Assembly: GCA_046758845.1 (NCBI GenBank)
Contig: JBHIBA010000002.1
Coordinates: 1-55,739, forward strand
DNA: 55,739 nt
Reading direction: 5' to 3'
Source of the DNA: JBHIBA01 sp046758845
Lineage (GTDB): Bacteria > UBA8248 > JACPRG01 > G963555815
Below the pieces are notes generated by a model. It did no database searches and was not told the DNA's origin. It saw only the letters and a program-made list of their open reading frames with translations. Position 1 is the first letter of the stretch. Every line of letters begins with the position of its first letter. The translations under genes were made by a program, and so were the position numbers. Below, in pieces: positions 1-9,192 of this stretch.

Positions 1-468
1 GGGAACAAGTCCGACGCCAATGTCTTGATCGGCCGGGGGGCGGGATCGCTGCCGACAGGCGCGGCCGTGGCGGCCGACATCATCGAGATCGCCCGCAACC
101 AGAGAGTAGCGGCCACACGAGGGTCGGGGGCGAGAGTCCCCCTTCTTTCCTATCCGCCCGAAAGCAGAGAAGAAATCCCCATCCGCCCCTTCACGGAGAT
201 CGTAACCTCTTACTACCTGCGCTCCAGGGTGGAAGACCGCCCGGGGGTGCTTTCCGCCATCTCGGGCATCCTGGGCCGCCACGGGATCAGCATCGAATCG
301 GTCATCCAGAAAGGGCGCCGGGAGGGGGGGCACGTCCCCCTGGTCATGATGACGCACGAGGCGTGCGAAAAGGACGTCCAGGCGGCGCTGGGAGAGATCG
401 ATCAACTGGAATTTGTGAACGCCCCCACCATGCTCATCCGCGTGGAATCCGCCGGGGATCAGCAGTGA
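1..468 (+). CDS. hom: Homoserine dehydrogenase, C-terminal part (5' end outside window)
   Basis: The frame is open from base 1 and ends at TGA 466-468, so 155 C-terminal residues are visible and the NAD(P)-binding domain lies upstream of the window. The segment starting GRGAGSLPTGAAVAADI is the conserved C-terminal catalytic motif of homoserine dehydrogenase. It is followed by an ACT domain (SRVEDRPGVLSAISGIL and onward), the usual allosteric sensor for threonine. The enzyme reduces aspartate semialdehyde to homoserine in the cytoplasm. The stop codon overlaps the thrC start (TGATG), so the two are probably co-transcribed and translationally coupled. Identification is firm; the true start cannot be seen. 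Confidence 0.95.
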   Translation, partial: GNKSDANVLIGRGAGSLPTGAAVAADIIEIARNQRVAATRGSGARVPLLSYPPESREEIPIRPFTEIVTSYYLRSRVEDRPGVLSAISGILGRHGISIESVIQKGRREGGHVPLVMMTHEACEKDVQAALGEIDQLEFVNAPTMLIRVESAGDQQ

Positions 469-1667
469 TGGGCGCTGACCCCCCGATGCCGGCTGTGCCG
501 GGCCGGGGACTTTCTCCGGGCGCGGATCTCTCGGCGGGCGAAAGTCCCTGGCCGGGCGTCATCCAACGATACCGGCGCTTCCTTCCCGTAACGGACGCGA
601 CTCCGGTCATCACATTGCTGGAGGGCAACACCCCGCTCGTTCGGTCTCGCCGCCTCGCGGAGCGCGTGGGACTCAAGTCGCCGGTCTGTCTGAAGCTCGA
701 AGGCGTCAATCCGACCGGTTCATTCAAGGATCGGGGGATGACCCTGGCCGTCTCCAAAGCGGCGGAAGAGGGCGTGCGGGCGGTTCTGTGCGCCTCGACG
801 GGGAATACCTCGGCGTCCGCGGCGGCGTACGCCGCACGGGCGGGGATACAGTCCATCGTCCTGATTCCCCGCGGGAAGACGGCCCTGGGAAAGTTGACCC
901 AGGCGATCATCCATTCGGCCTCCGTGATCCAGGTCGAGGGAAGCTTTGACGACGCCCTGAGCATTGTCAAAACCCTCTCCCGCAACTATCCCATGACGCT
1001 CGTCAACTCTCTGAACCCCTATCGCCTCGAGGGACAAAAGACCGCCGCTTTCGAGGTCTGTGAACAGCTCGGCGGGCGCGCGCCCGACCTCCACTACATC
1101 CCGGTGGGAAACGCCGGAAACATCACGGCCTACTGGATGGGATACCGGCAGTTCTATGAGGAAGGGTTGACCGATTCTCTCCCGCAGATGCGCGGGTGGC
1201 AGGCGGAGGGGGCGGCGCCCATCGTCCTTGGGCACGTGGTGGAACATCCGGAGACGTTCGCGTCAGCCATCCGGATCGGCAACCCGGCCAACTGGAAAAT
1301 GGCGGTTTCCGCGGCGGAGGAATCGCAGGGCCGCATCGACATGGTTTCCGACGAGGAGATCCGGGCGGCTTACCGGCTGCTGGCCGCGACGGAAGGAATT
1401 TTCTGCGAGCCGGCTTCGGCGGCCTCGGTGGCGGGCTTGATCAAGGACGCCGCCGCCTCAAGGCTCCCTCCGGAGGCGGACGTCGTCTGCACCCTCACCG
1501 GTCACGGACTCAAAGACCCGGACAGCGTCCTCCGGATGAGCAAAAAACCGGCCACCGTCGAGGCGACCGTCGAAGCCGTGGCGGCCCTTCTGTGTCTGGA
1601 GGAGGAGTTCGGAGAGTCGCGGAAGACGGGCCAAGCCGGGGGTGCGGCCCAGAGGTCGTCACCATGA
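468..1667 (+). CDS. thrC: Threonine synthase
   Basis: This 399-residue PLP enzyme converts O-phosphohomoserine to threonine. The PLP lysine is K87 in GSFKDRGM, followed by the phosphate-binding segment CASTGNTSASAAAYAA and the C-terminal glycine-rich motif TGHGLKD. I chose ATG 468 because it overlaps the hom stop in the classic TGATG arrangement; the same frame is open further upstream, but that sequence does not resemble the family. The first ~45 residues are a Pro/Gly-rich extension before the conserved TPVITLLEGNTPLV. Its stop overlaps the next gene (ATGA), which places it in a hom-thrC-apgM-like operon for threonine. Confidence 0.96.
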   Translation: MGADPPMPAVPGRGLSPGADLSAGESPWPGVIQRYRRFLPVTDATPVITLLEGNTPLVRSRRLAERVGLKSPVCLKLEGVNPTGSFKDRGMTLAVSKAAEEGVRAVLCASTGNTSASAAAYAARAGIQSIVLIPRGKTALGKLTQAIIHSASVIQVEGSFDDALSIVKTLSRNYPMTLVNSLNPYRLEGQKTAAFEVCEQLGGRAPDLHYIPVGNAGNITAYWMGYRQFYEEGLTDSLPQMRGWQAEGAAPIVLGHVVEHPETFASAIRIGNPANWKMAVSAAEESQGRIDMVSDEEIRAAYRLLAATEGIFCEPASAASVAGLIKDAAASRLPPEADVVCTLTGHGLKDPDSVLRMSKKPATVEATVEAVAALLCLEEEFGESRKTGQAGGAAQRSSP

Positions 1668-2860
1668 AGTACGTCCTTCTCATCGGCGGCGGGATGGCCG
1701 ACGAGGCCCTGGAGGTCCTGGAGAACCGCTCTCCCCTGGAAGCGGCGGACGTTCCCCACCTGGACCGGATCGCCGCGGCGGGCCGCACGGGGCTGATCCA
1801 GACCATCCCGGCCGGCCTGGAACCCGCTGCGGAGGTGGCCGTCGCCACTTTTCTCGGCTTAAGCCCCGCAGACTGCCGCCTGGCGCGCGGACCCCTCGAG
1901 GCCTTCGGGATTGGGCTCAAACCTGAGGGCGACCGCCTGGCCCTGCGGTTCAACCTGGTTCACCTGTTCACCGACTATCAGCATCTGATCCTGGCGGACC
2001 ATACTGCGGGCATCGAGAGCGACGAGGAGGCCCGGCCTTTCGTCGAGGCGCTGGAAAAAGACCTGGGCGGAGACGAACTCGAGTTCCTTCACGTAGGCGA
2101 GTATCGGGGGCTCATGCTCTGGAGGGGCGGACCCGACGGTATCGGGCTCACGCCGCCCGATCAGATGCTGGGCGCCGAGGTAGGAGCGAACATGCCGAAA
2201 GGGGAGGGGAGCCGGAAGCTTCACCAGATTTACAACGACGCCCAAATGGTGCTCAGAGCCCATCCCCTCAACGACCAACGGAGCCGCTCGGGCCAAACCA
2301 CCGTCAACAGCATCTGGGCCTTCGGCGCGGCGCGCCCCGCCCACCCGGCCCCCTGCGAGGAGACGTTCTCCCAAAAATGGGGCCTGCGAGCGGGAATCCT
2401 CGCGAAGGCCGCCGCCCTCAAGGGCCTGGCCTCCGCCTGCGGGATGGACCGGGTGCAAGCCCCCCCGGGCGGCCTGTCTGCGGAGGCTTGGGCGGACGCC
2501 GCTTTGGACTATCTTCGCGGCGCCGACCTCCTTTTCGTTCACTGCGACGCCGGAGACAGGGCCGCCCACCGGATGGACGCGGAGGGCAAGCTCCAGGCCG
2601 TCGAGCGGTTCGATTCCCTCGCCGGGGCGCTGTGGGACCGATTGGGCTCTTTGGGGGAGTCCCGCCTGGCTGTGTTGTCCGACCACCGGACGAGCCCCCT
2701 GGACGGCAAACACGCCTCCGCGCCTGTCCCGATCGCCATCTGCGGCGATGGCATCGAGAGAGATCGGCCGAAGGAATATGACGAGCGCCTTTTGGTCCGG
2801 GGAAGCCTGCGCATCACGGACGGCCGCCGGCTTCTGAAGCACGTTCTCGAAGGCGGCTGA
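1664..2860 (+). CDS. apgM-like alkaline-phosphatase-superfamily protein; candidate homoserine kinase, active site altered
   Basis: The 398-residue product belongs to the cofactor-independent phosphoglycerate mutase (archaeal apgM) family. Members beside threonine genes have been proposed to replace homoserine kinase (thrB), which is absent from this window. The C-terminal metal site is present: D298-x3-H302 (GDRAAH), D340-H341 (SDH) and H350 (GKHASAPVP). The other half is changed. The family's N-terminal DG(M/W) aspartate is G9 (IGGGMADE), and the GSD-type motif carrying the phosphate-accepting serine reads P54-A55-A56. By comparison with iPGM, the Mn2 ligand and nucleophile are therefore missing. 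ATG 1664 overlaps the thrC stop. The family call is firm; the function is open: homoserine kinase by another mechanism, or a non-catalytic partner. Confidence 0.75.
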   Translation: MKYVLLIGGGMADEALEVLENRSPLEAADVPHLDRIAAAGRTGLIQTIPAGLEPAAEVAVATFLGLSPADCRLARGPLEAFGIGLKPEGDRLALRFNLVHLFTDYQHLILADHTAGIESDEEARPFVEALEKDLGGDELEFLHVGEYRGLMLWRGGPDGIGLTPPDQMLGAEVGANMPKGEGSRKLHQIYNDAQMVLRAHPLNDQRSRSGQTTVNSIWAFGAARPAHPAPCEETFSQKWGLRAGILAKAAALKGLASACGMDRVQAPPGGLSAEAWADAALDYLRGADLLFVHCDAGDRAAHRMDAEGKLQAVERFDSLAGALWDRLGSLGESRLAVLSDHRTSPLDGKHASAPVPIAICGDGIERDRPKEYDERLLVRGSLRITDGRRLLKHVLEGG

Positions 2861-2894
2861 GGGGCGGCGACGCTCGGGGAGAAGAGCCGGATGC

Positions 2895-2920
2895 GATTCA
2901 GGTGTGTTATCATCTGAATC
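2895..2920 (+). promoter_or_regulatory. Putative lysC promoter with -10 inside an inverted repeat
   Basis: An extended -10 element, TGtTATCAT (2905-2913), sits between the arms of a perfect 7-bp inverted repeat: GATTCAG at 2895-2901 and CTGAATC at 2914-2920. No good -35 hexamer is visible 16-18 bases upstream, which fits an extended -10 promoter. A start point near 2920 would leave a leader of about 37 bases before lysC. The repeat could be an operator or could be chance. Confidence 0.4.
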
Positions 2921-2956
2921 TGCTAGGGGTTTGCGTCACCGGGGACCGAAGAGAAA

Positions 2957-4189
2957 ATGGCGCTTATCGTCCAAAAGTACGGGGGAACGTCGGTCGGGGA
3001 CCCGGACAGGATCCGAAGTGCAGCCAGGCGCGTCGGCCGCGCGCTGGAGGGAGGGCATCGAGTGGTGGTGGTGGTCTCGGCCATGGCCGGCGAGACCGAC
3101 AAGCTGCTCGGGCTGGCCCGGTCGCTGGCCGAGTTTCCCGATCAGCGCGAGGTGGACTCTCTCCTTTCCTCGGGCGAGCGCGTGACCAGCTCGCTCCTGA
3201 CCATCGCCTTGATCGACGCGGGTTACCCGGCGAAGTCATTCACCGGCCTGCGCACCGGCATCCTGACGACGGGCAATCATACCGATGCTCGAATCCGGAC
3301 CGTCGTGGCCGATGAGATCGTCAAGGCCCTGGAGGAAGGCCGGGTGCCCGTTGTGGCCGGCTTTCAAGGGGTGGACGAGAAGCGCAACGTCACCACACTC
3401 GGCCGCGGGGGCTCGGACCTGACGGCCGTCGCGATGGCGGCCGCCTTGCAAGCGGACCGTTGCCAGATCTACACCGACGTGACGGGCGTGTTCACGGCCG
3501 ACCCCCGCATCGTCCCGGAAGCGCGCAAGCTGAACCGCCTGTCGTACGACGAAATGCTGGAGATGGCCGGCCTGGGCGCCAAGGTGCTCCAAGGACGGTC
3601 GGTGGAATTCGCCAAGAAATACAACGTGGAGATGGAAGTCCGGTCTTCGTTCACAGACGAGGAAGGAACATTGGTGACGCGAGAAGACGAAGGAATGGAA
3701 CGGGTCGTGGTTTCGGCCGTCAACTGCGACCGGAGCCAGGCTCAGGTAACCCTGGAGGGGATTCACGACCAGCCGGGGATCGCCGGAAAACTCTTTGGCG
3801 ACCTGGCGGAGGCCGGAATCGTGGTGGACATGATCGTCCAAAACATTGGATCGCACGGAAAGGCCGACATCTCTTTCACCGTTCCGACGGATTCTCTGCC
3901 GCTCACGCGGAAGGTCATGGAGACGACGGGCCGGGACCTGGGGGCGAGTGCCGTTCGCACCAATGATCAGATCGCCAAGGTCTCCATCGTCGGCATAGGG
4001 ATGAAGAGCCATTCCGGCATCGCCGCCAGGATGTTCCAGGCCCTGGCCGATGACGGAATCAACATCTTGATGATCAGCACTTCGGAGATCCTGGTTTCGT
4101 GTGTCGTGGACTCCAAGTACGCCGAGTTGGCGGTCCGGACTCTGCACGAAATTTTCGGCCTGGCGCAAAGCTCGGACATCCCGGCCTGA
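2957..4189 (+). CDS. lysC: Aspartate kinase
   Basis: Aspartate kinase phosphorylates aspartate, the entry step to lysine, methionine, threonine and isoleucine. The 410-residue length matches the lysine/threonine-sensitive class. The N-terminus IVQKYGGTSVGDPDRI carries the kinase motif, RGGSDLTAVAMAAAL binds aspartate, and TDVTGVFTADPRIVPEA closes the catalytic domain. Two ACT domains follow: about 270-330 (LEGIHDQPGIAGKLFGDLAE) and 345-405 (VSIVGIGMKSHSGIAARMF). These usually bind the feedback amino acid. ATG 2957 has a purine-rich leader (GAAGAGAAA). The gene is separated from the thrC cluster by 96 bases holding a possible promoter, so it may be its own unit running into cimA. Confidence 0.97.
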   Translation: MALIVQKYGGTSVGDPDRIRSAARRVGRALEGGHRVVVVVSAMAGETDKLLGLARSLAEFPDQREVDSLLSSGERVTSSLLTIALIDAGYPAKSFTGLRTGILTTGNHTDARIRTVVADEIVKALEEGRVPVVAGFQGVDEKRNVTTLGRGGSDLTAVAMAAALQADRCQIYTDVTGVFTADPRIVPEARKLNRLSYDEMLEMAGLGAKVLQGRSVEFAKKYNVEMEVRSSFTDEEGTLVTREDEGMERVVVSAVNCDRSQAQVTLEGIHDQPGIAGKLFGDLAEAGIVVDMIVQNIGSHGKADISFTVPTDSLPLTRKVMETTGRDLGASAVRTNDQIAKVSIVGIGMKSHSGIAARMFQALADDGINILMISTSEILVSCVVDSKYAELAVRTLHEIFGLAQSSDIPA

Positions 4190-4250
4190 AGGCCCTTGCC
4201 GAGCCGGGGGAGACGCCGCCAACGGGGTCGTCAACCCCTTTGAGGGACCC

Positions 4251-5879
4251 ATGAAGCCGCAGATAGCCCTTTATGATTGCCTCCTTCGAGACGGCACGCA
4301 GGCAGAGGAGATCGCCTTTTCCGTCGAGGACAAGATCCGCATCGCCGAGAAGCTGGACGATCTGGGGATTGACTACATCGAAGGAGGGTGGCCGGGCTCA
4401 AATCCCAAGGACATGGAGTTCTTTGCGGCCGGAAAGAGGCTCAAGCTGAGCCACGCCCGTCTTGCGGCCTTCGGCAGCACGCGGCGCGCCGGGAACCGCA
4501 CCTCGGAGGACCCCAACATCCGGGCCCTGATCCGAGCGGAGACCCCCGTCATCACGATCTTCGGGAAGTCGTGGGACTTCCACGTCCAGCGGGCCCTGAG
4601 GACGAGCCTGGCCAAGAATTTAGAATTGATTCAGGACTCGGTGGCTTATTTGAAAAGACGTTGCGATGAGTTGATCTACGACGCCGAGCATTTCTTCGAC
4701 GGATTCCGGGTGAATCCCGAATACGCCCTGGAAACGCTGCGCGCGGCCGAGGCCGGCGGAGCGGAATGCATCGTCCTTTGCGACACCAACGGCGGGTCCC
4801 TTCCTTCTCAGATCATCAAAGGGTTTGACGCCGCCCGGCGGACCGTTTCCTCCCCGTTGGGGATTCACACCCACAACGATTCAGAGCTGGCGGTGGCCAA
4901 CACCCTGGCGGCTGTAGAGCGGGGGGCCGTTCACGTCCAGGGGTGCGTCAACGGCTACGGCGAGCGATGCGGGAACGCGAACCTCATTTCCGTCATCTCA
5001 GACCTCCAACTCAAGATGGGCCATCGGTGCGTGACGCCGGCGCAACTGCGCGGCTTTCGCGAGGTCTCTCACTTCGTGGACGAATTGGCCAACCGCAAGC
5101 CCGACACCCACCAGCCCTTCGTGGGCAACAGCGCCTTCGCCCACAAAGGGGGCGTCCACGTCCAGGCCGTGCTGCGTGACGCCCGCACCTACGAGCACCT
5201 GGACCCCCAGCTGATTGGTAACCGCCGTAGGGTCCTCGTCTCCGACCTCTCCGGGCGAGGAAACGTGGTGTACAAGGCGCGGGAGTTCGGGATCGACCTC
5301 GACACGGACGACCCCGAGACGCGGCAGATCCTCCAGGAGTTGAAGGATCTCGAAAACCAGGGCTACCAGTTCGAGGCCGCGGAAGGCTCCTTTGAGCTTC
5401 TCATGAAAAAGGCCAAGGGAGAGCGGAAGAAGTTTTTCGATCTCGTCGGGTTCCGCGTGACGGTCGAGAAGTTGAGCGAGCATGAGCCCGCCCGCGCGGA
5501 GGCGACCATTCAGGTCTCGGTGCGCGGCGTGCTGGAGCACACAGCGGCCGAGGGCAACGGTCCGGTGGACGCCTTGAACAACGCGCTGCGCAAGGCGCTG
5601 GAGAAGTTCTACCCGGTTCTGTCCGAAGCCGAGCTGATCGACTACAAGGTGCGGATTCTCAACGAAACGACCGCGACCCGGGCGACGACGCGCGTCCTCA
5701 TCGCATCGACCGACCACGAATCCACGTGGGGCACGGTCGGGGTCTCTCCGAACATCATCGAGGCTTCCTGGGAAGCCCTGGTAGACAGCTTTGAGTACAA
5801 GTTGCAGAAGGGAACGCCGAAGCCCCCGAAGGGCGCCCGGCAGGCCCGGAAAAAGCGGCCTGCGAAGGCGAAGGCCTGA
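4251..5879 (+). CDS. cimA: (R)-citramalate synthase
   Basis: The 542-residue enzyme condenses pyruvate with acetyl-CoA to citramalate, starting the threonine-independent route to 2-oxobutyrate and isoleucine. The N-terminal TIM barrel has the HMGL/IPMS-type catalytic motif LLRDGTQ (R13-D14), the metal-binding IHTHNDSELAVAN, and the glycine-rich GCVNGYGERCGNANL. A LeuA-type dimerisation/regulatory domain occupies about 425-525. The tail is a short Lys/Pro/Ala-rich basic stretch. Length and motifs favour CimA over 2-isopropylmalate or homocitrate synthase. ATG 4251 starts the conserved IALYDCLLRDG; the frame is open upstream, but that part overlaps lysC. It lies 61 bases after lysC and 5 before glyQ. 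Confidence 0.92.
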   Translation: MKPQIALYDCLLRDGTQAEEIAFSVEDKIRIAEKLDDLGIDYIEGGWPGSNPKDMEFFAAGKRLKLSHARLAAFGSTRRAGNRTSEDPNIRALIRAETPVITIFGKSWDFHVQRALRTSLAKNLELIQDSVAYLKRRCDELIYDAEHFFDGFRVNPEYALETLRAAEAGGAECIVLCDTNGGSLPSQIIKGFDAARRTVSSPLGIHTHNDSELAVANTLAAVERGAVHVQGCVNGYGERCGNANLISVISDLQLKMGHRCVTPAQLRGFREVSHFVDELANRKPDTHQPFVGNSAFAHKGGVHVQAVLRDARTYEHLDPQLIGNRRRVLVSDLSGRGNVVYKAREFGIDLDTDDPETRQILQELKDLENQGYQFEAAEGSFELLMKKAKGERKKFFDLVGFRVTVEKLSEHEPARAEATIQVSVRGVLEHTAAEGNGPVDALNNALRKALEKFYPVLSEAELIDYKVRILNETTATRATTRVLIASTDHESTWGTVGVSPNIIEASWEALVDSFEYKLQKGTPKPPKGARQARKKRPAKAKA

Positions 5880-5884
5880 GGGAG

Positions 5885-6811
5885 ATGGGAGCTTCGCCAT
5901 CGTTTCAGGCAGTGATCCTTCAGCTCGAGAGATACTGGGCCGATTTCGGGTGCGTGATCCAGCAGCCCTACGACATCGAGGTCGGGGCGGGCACCATGAA
6001 CCCCGCCACCTTTCTGCGGGTTTTGGGTCCGGAGCCCTGGAAGGTGGCTTACGTGGAGCCCTCCAGGCGCCCCACCGACGGCCGCTACGGCGAGAACCCC
6101 AACCGTCTCCAGCACTACTATCAATACCAGGTGATCCTGAAACCGTCTCCTTTGGAGGCTCAGCAGATCTACCTGGACAGCCTGGTGGCGCTGGGAATCG
6201 ACCCCCTGGAGCACGACATCCGTTTCGTCGAGGACGACTGGGAGTCCCCCACGCTGGGGGCCTGGGGGCTCGGCTGGGAGGTGTGGCTGGACGGGATGGA
6301 GATCACCCAGTTCACGTACTTCCAGCAAGCGGGGGGAATTGACCTGAAGCCCGTATCGCTGGAGCTCACGTATGGCCTGGAGCGAATAGCGATGTACCTC
6401 CAGGGCGTGGGGAACGTTTACGACCTCACGTGGACGGAGGGCATCCGCTACGGCGACGTGCATCACTGGACCGAGGTCGAGTTCTCCCGCTACAACTTCG
6501 AGTCCGCCGACGTCAAGACCTACCTGGAGCTGTTCAACCTTCACGAGGCCGAGGCGCTGCGGCTGTTGGGGGAGGACCTGGTTCTTCCGGCCTACGACCA
6601 CTGCCTGAAGTGCTCCCACGCGTTCAACGTCCTGGACGCCCGCGGGGCGCTCAGCGTATCGGAGCGAACGGCCTACATCGCGCGCATCCGCAAGATCGCC
6701 CGGCGCGTGGCCGAGGGCTACATCCAGGCCCGGGAGAACATGGGATTCCCCTTGGCGGCGGCCCAAGCCGACGTCGCCGTCTCAGCCTCATCCGATGGCC
6801 GGGACCGATAA
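5885..6811 (+). CDS. glyQ: Glycyl-tRNA synthetase alpha subunit
   Basis: This is the alpha chain of the bacterial alpha2-beta2 class II glycyl-tRNA synthetase, which holds the glycine and ATP site. The 308-residue length is normal. The family block from FQAVILQLERYW through GAGTMNPATFLR, LGPEPW and SRRPTDGRYGENPNR is almost canonical. The ATG follows the cimA stop by 5 bases, with GAGG in the cimA terminal codons as ribosome site. glyS follows after 61 bases, as expected for an obligate pair. Confidence 0.97.
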   Translation: MGASPSFQAVILQLERYWADFGCVIQQPYDIEVGAGTMNPATFLRVLGPEPWKVAYVEPSRRPTDGRYGENPNRLQHYYQYQVILKPSPLEAQQIYLDSLVALGIDPLEHDIRFVEDDWESPTLGAWGLGWEVWLDGMEITQFTYFQQAGGIDLKPVSLELTYGLERIAMYLQGVGNVYDLTWTEGIRYGDVHHWTEVEFSRYNFESADVKTYLELFNLHEAEALRLLGEDLVLPAYDHCLKCSHAFNVLDARGALSVSERTAYIARIRKIARRVAEGYIQARENMGFPLAAAQADVAVSASSDGRDR

Positions 6812-6872
6812 TCTTTTCCCTGCTCCCTGCCTTTGCTGCCAATTGAAACGAGCCGACCGCGTTCTGTAAAGC

Positions 6873-9023
6873 ATGCCCGCTGACGAGCTTTTCCTTGAAA
6901 TCGGGACTGAGGAGATCCCCTCGAGGTTCCTCCCGCGGGCCTTGGAAGACCTTCGCCGCCTGGCGGAAAAAATGTTCCGCGACGCGCGAATCTCCCACGG
7001 CTCGATCCGAACCCTCGGAACGCCGCGCCGCCTGGCCCTGGTCGCATCCGAAGTGGCGGAGGCGCAGCGGTCCCTTGAGCAGCGCGTGACGGGTCCCGCT
7101 CGGCGGGTCGCTTACGACGAGTCGGGCGCGCCCACGAAGGCGGGGGAGGGCTTTGCCAGAAGCCAGGGGGTGTCGGTCGAGGCGCTGGAAATCGTCGAGA
7201 CCGACAAAGGAGAATACGTGGCCGCCCTCAAGAAAGAGGAAGGCCGAAAGACGCAGGAGGTCCTCCGGGAGTCGTTGCCGACCCTCATCCAAAAGTTGAC
7301 CTTCCCGAAGTCCATGCGGTGGGGATGCGGTGAGTTGCGTTTCGCCCGTCCGATTCACTGGATCGTGGCGCTCTATGGCGGGGGCGTGATTCCCTTCGAG
7401 CTGGGGGGGATCGCGAGCGGCAGGAAGTCCCGCGGGCATCGGTTCATGGCGCCCGAGGATTTTGAGGTCAAAGACTTCACGCAATACGTCAAAGAAACCC
7501 GGGAACACTTTGTGATCGCTGACCCTGAGGGGCGAATCGCCCGGATACGGCAGATCTCCGAAGCCGCCGCGTCGGAAGTGGGCGGGAAGATCCTCCGGGA
7601 CGACGAGTTGCTTGAGGAAGTCGCCGGTCTGGTGGAATACCCCACCGCTCTTCCGGGCCGCATCGAAACCGAATTCCTGAAGCTTCCGCGGGAAGTCCTC
7701 ATCACCTCCATGAAGCATCACCAACGCTATTTCTCGGTCATCGACGGCAAGGGGGCGCTCTTGCCCCATTTCGTTGCCATCAGCAATACCCGGGCGGCGG
7801 ACCCGGAGGTCGTGCGCAGAGGCAACGAGCGCGTCCTTCGGGCACGATTGGCGGATGCCGAGTATTTCCACCGCGAGGACGCGAAGCGGCCCCTTGAAAC
7901 TTACGTTGAATCATTAAAAAACGTCATTTTTCAAAAGGATCTTGGCACATCCTTCGAGAAAGTTGAGAGGATCGTGGCCCTCTCCGGGTGGCTGGCCGAA
8001 AAGTTGGCGCCGGGGCAGAAGACCCTGACGAACAGGGCTGCGTGGCTCTGCAAGGCCGACCTGGAAACCCAGATGGTTTACGAGTTTCCCGAGCTTCAGG
8101 GGATCATGGGCAGGGAGTACGCGCGCCTCTCGGGGGAGGACGGGGAAGTCTGCCGCGCCATCGACGAACACTACAGGCCGCGGAGTGCGGAGGACGGTTA
8201 TCCCTCGGCGGGGCCGGCGGCGTTTGTGGGCATCGCCGACAAGCTCGACACCCTCGTGGGTTACGTCGGCCTGGGTCAGCTCCCCTCCGGCTCGGAGGAC
8301 CCGTTCGGCCTGAGGCGTGCGGCCCGAGGCGTCCTGGGGACGATCCAGGAGCACGGCTACCGCCTCAATCTTTTGGAATTGATCCAACAGGCCGTGGAAC
8401 CCTTAGCTGAGCGATTAAAGATCCCCCAGCCGGGCGACCTCGTATCTAAAGTTTCGGAGTTCCTGATCTCGCGCCTGGAGAACCTTTTTCTCGCAGATGG
8501 ATTCAGGGCCGATCTGATTCGGGCGATCCTGGAAGCGAAAACCGGGAGCCGGGACATTGTGGACGCCAGGAAGCGGCTTGAGGCGATCTCCTCGATCTCC
8601 CAAGAAAAGGACTTCGAGCCGCTGACAACGACATTCAAAAGGGTTATGAACATAATCCCTGATGAAAAGCAGGAGAAGATTGGATTTGACCACTTCAAGG
8701 CCGTCAAAGAGCAGCAACCGCGTGACAGATATCGCATAGACCTGCTGCATGAGGATTCTGAACTCGCGCTGCACACGGCCTATCGGGATCGGGCGGGGAA
8801 GATCGAGGAATTGCTGGCAAAGGAGAATTACACCGATGCCCTCCGCGAGATCGCGGCCCTTCGCCCGGTTGTGGACACTTTCTTCGACGACGTCCTCGTG
8901 ATGAGCGAGGATCAGGCCCTTCGGGGAAACCGCCTGGGCCTGCTGTCTTCGATCGGAGCGTTGTTCGCCCAGGTGGCCGATTTCCGGAAGATCGTCTCAC
9001 CTCAATCGGGAAGTCGCGGTTGA
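6873..9023 (+). CDS. glyS: Glycyl-tRNA synthetase beta subunit
   Basis: The 716-residue beta chain recognises tRNA and completes glycyl-tRNA synthetase. Its opening, ELFLEIGTEEIPSRFL, is diagnostic. A B5/HD-like central region includes SMKHHQRYF and DKLDTLVGYVGLGQLPSGSEDPFGLRRAA, both strongly conserved. The C-terminus (about 560-710) is the DALR-type anticodon-binding domain ending in FFDDVLVMSEDQALRGNRL. ATG 6873 directly precedes the family start. No frameshift or truncation is seen. Confidence 0.97.
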   Translation: MPADELFLEIGTEEIPSRFLPRALEDLRRLAEKMFRDARISHGSIRTLGTPRRLALVASEVAEAQRSLEQRVTGPARRVAYDESGAPTKAGEGFARSQGVSVEALEIVETDKGEYVAALKKEEGRKTQEVLRESLPTLIQKLTFPKSMRWGCGELRFARPIHWIVALYGGGVIPFELGGIASGRKSRGHRFMAPEDFEVKDFTQYVKETREHFVIADPEGRIARIRQISEAAASEVGGKILRDDELLEEVAGLVEYPTALPGRIETEFLKLPREVLITSMKHHQRYFSVIDGKGALLPHFVAISNTRAADPEVVRRGNERVLRARLADAEYFHREDAKRPLETYVESLKNVIFQKDLGTSFEKVERIVALSGWLAEKLAPGQKTLTNRAAWLCKADLETQMVYEFPELQGIMGREYARLSGEDGEVCRAIDEHYRPRSAEDGYPSAGPAAFVGIADKLDTLVGYVGLGQLPSGSEDPFGLRRAARGVLGTIQEHGYRLNLLELIQQAVEPLAERLKIPQPGDLVSKVSEFLISRLENLFLADGFRADLIRAILEAKTGSRDIVDARKRLEAISSISQEKDFEPLTTTFKRVMNIIPDEKQEKIGFDHFKAVKEQQPRDRYRIDLLHEDSELALHTAYRDRAGKIEELLAKENYTDALREIAALRPVVDTFFDDVLVMSEDQALRGNRLGLLSSIGALFAQVADFRKIVSPQSGSRG

Positions 9024-9192
9024 CGCCGGGCCGGGTGTCCGCCTGTCTTCGACCGATGAGACATCTTCGGGGAATGAGTCGCCCGGAAACGGAGTTGAAC
9101 GGGGAAGGCGTTCAGGAATCAATCCCAAATCGCGATTGGGCCATGCACCCAAGGGGTCGCTGAAGACGGGGCGAAAGGAGCAAGGAAACGAG

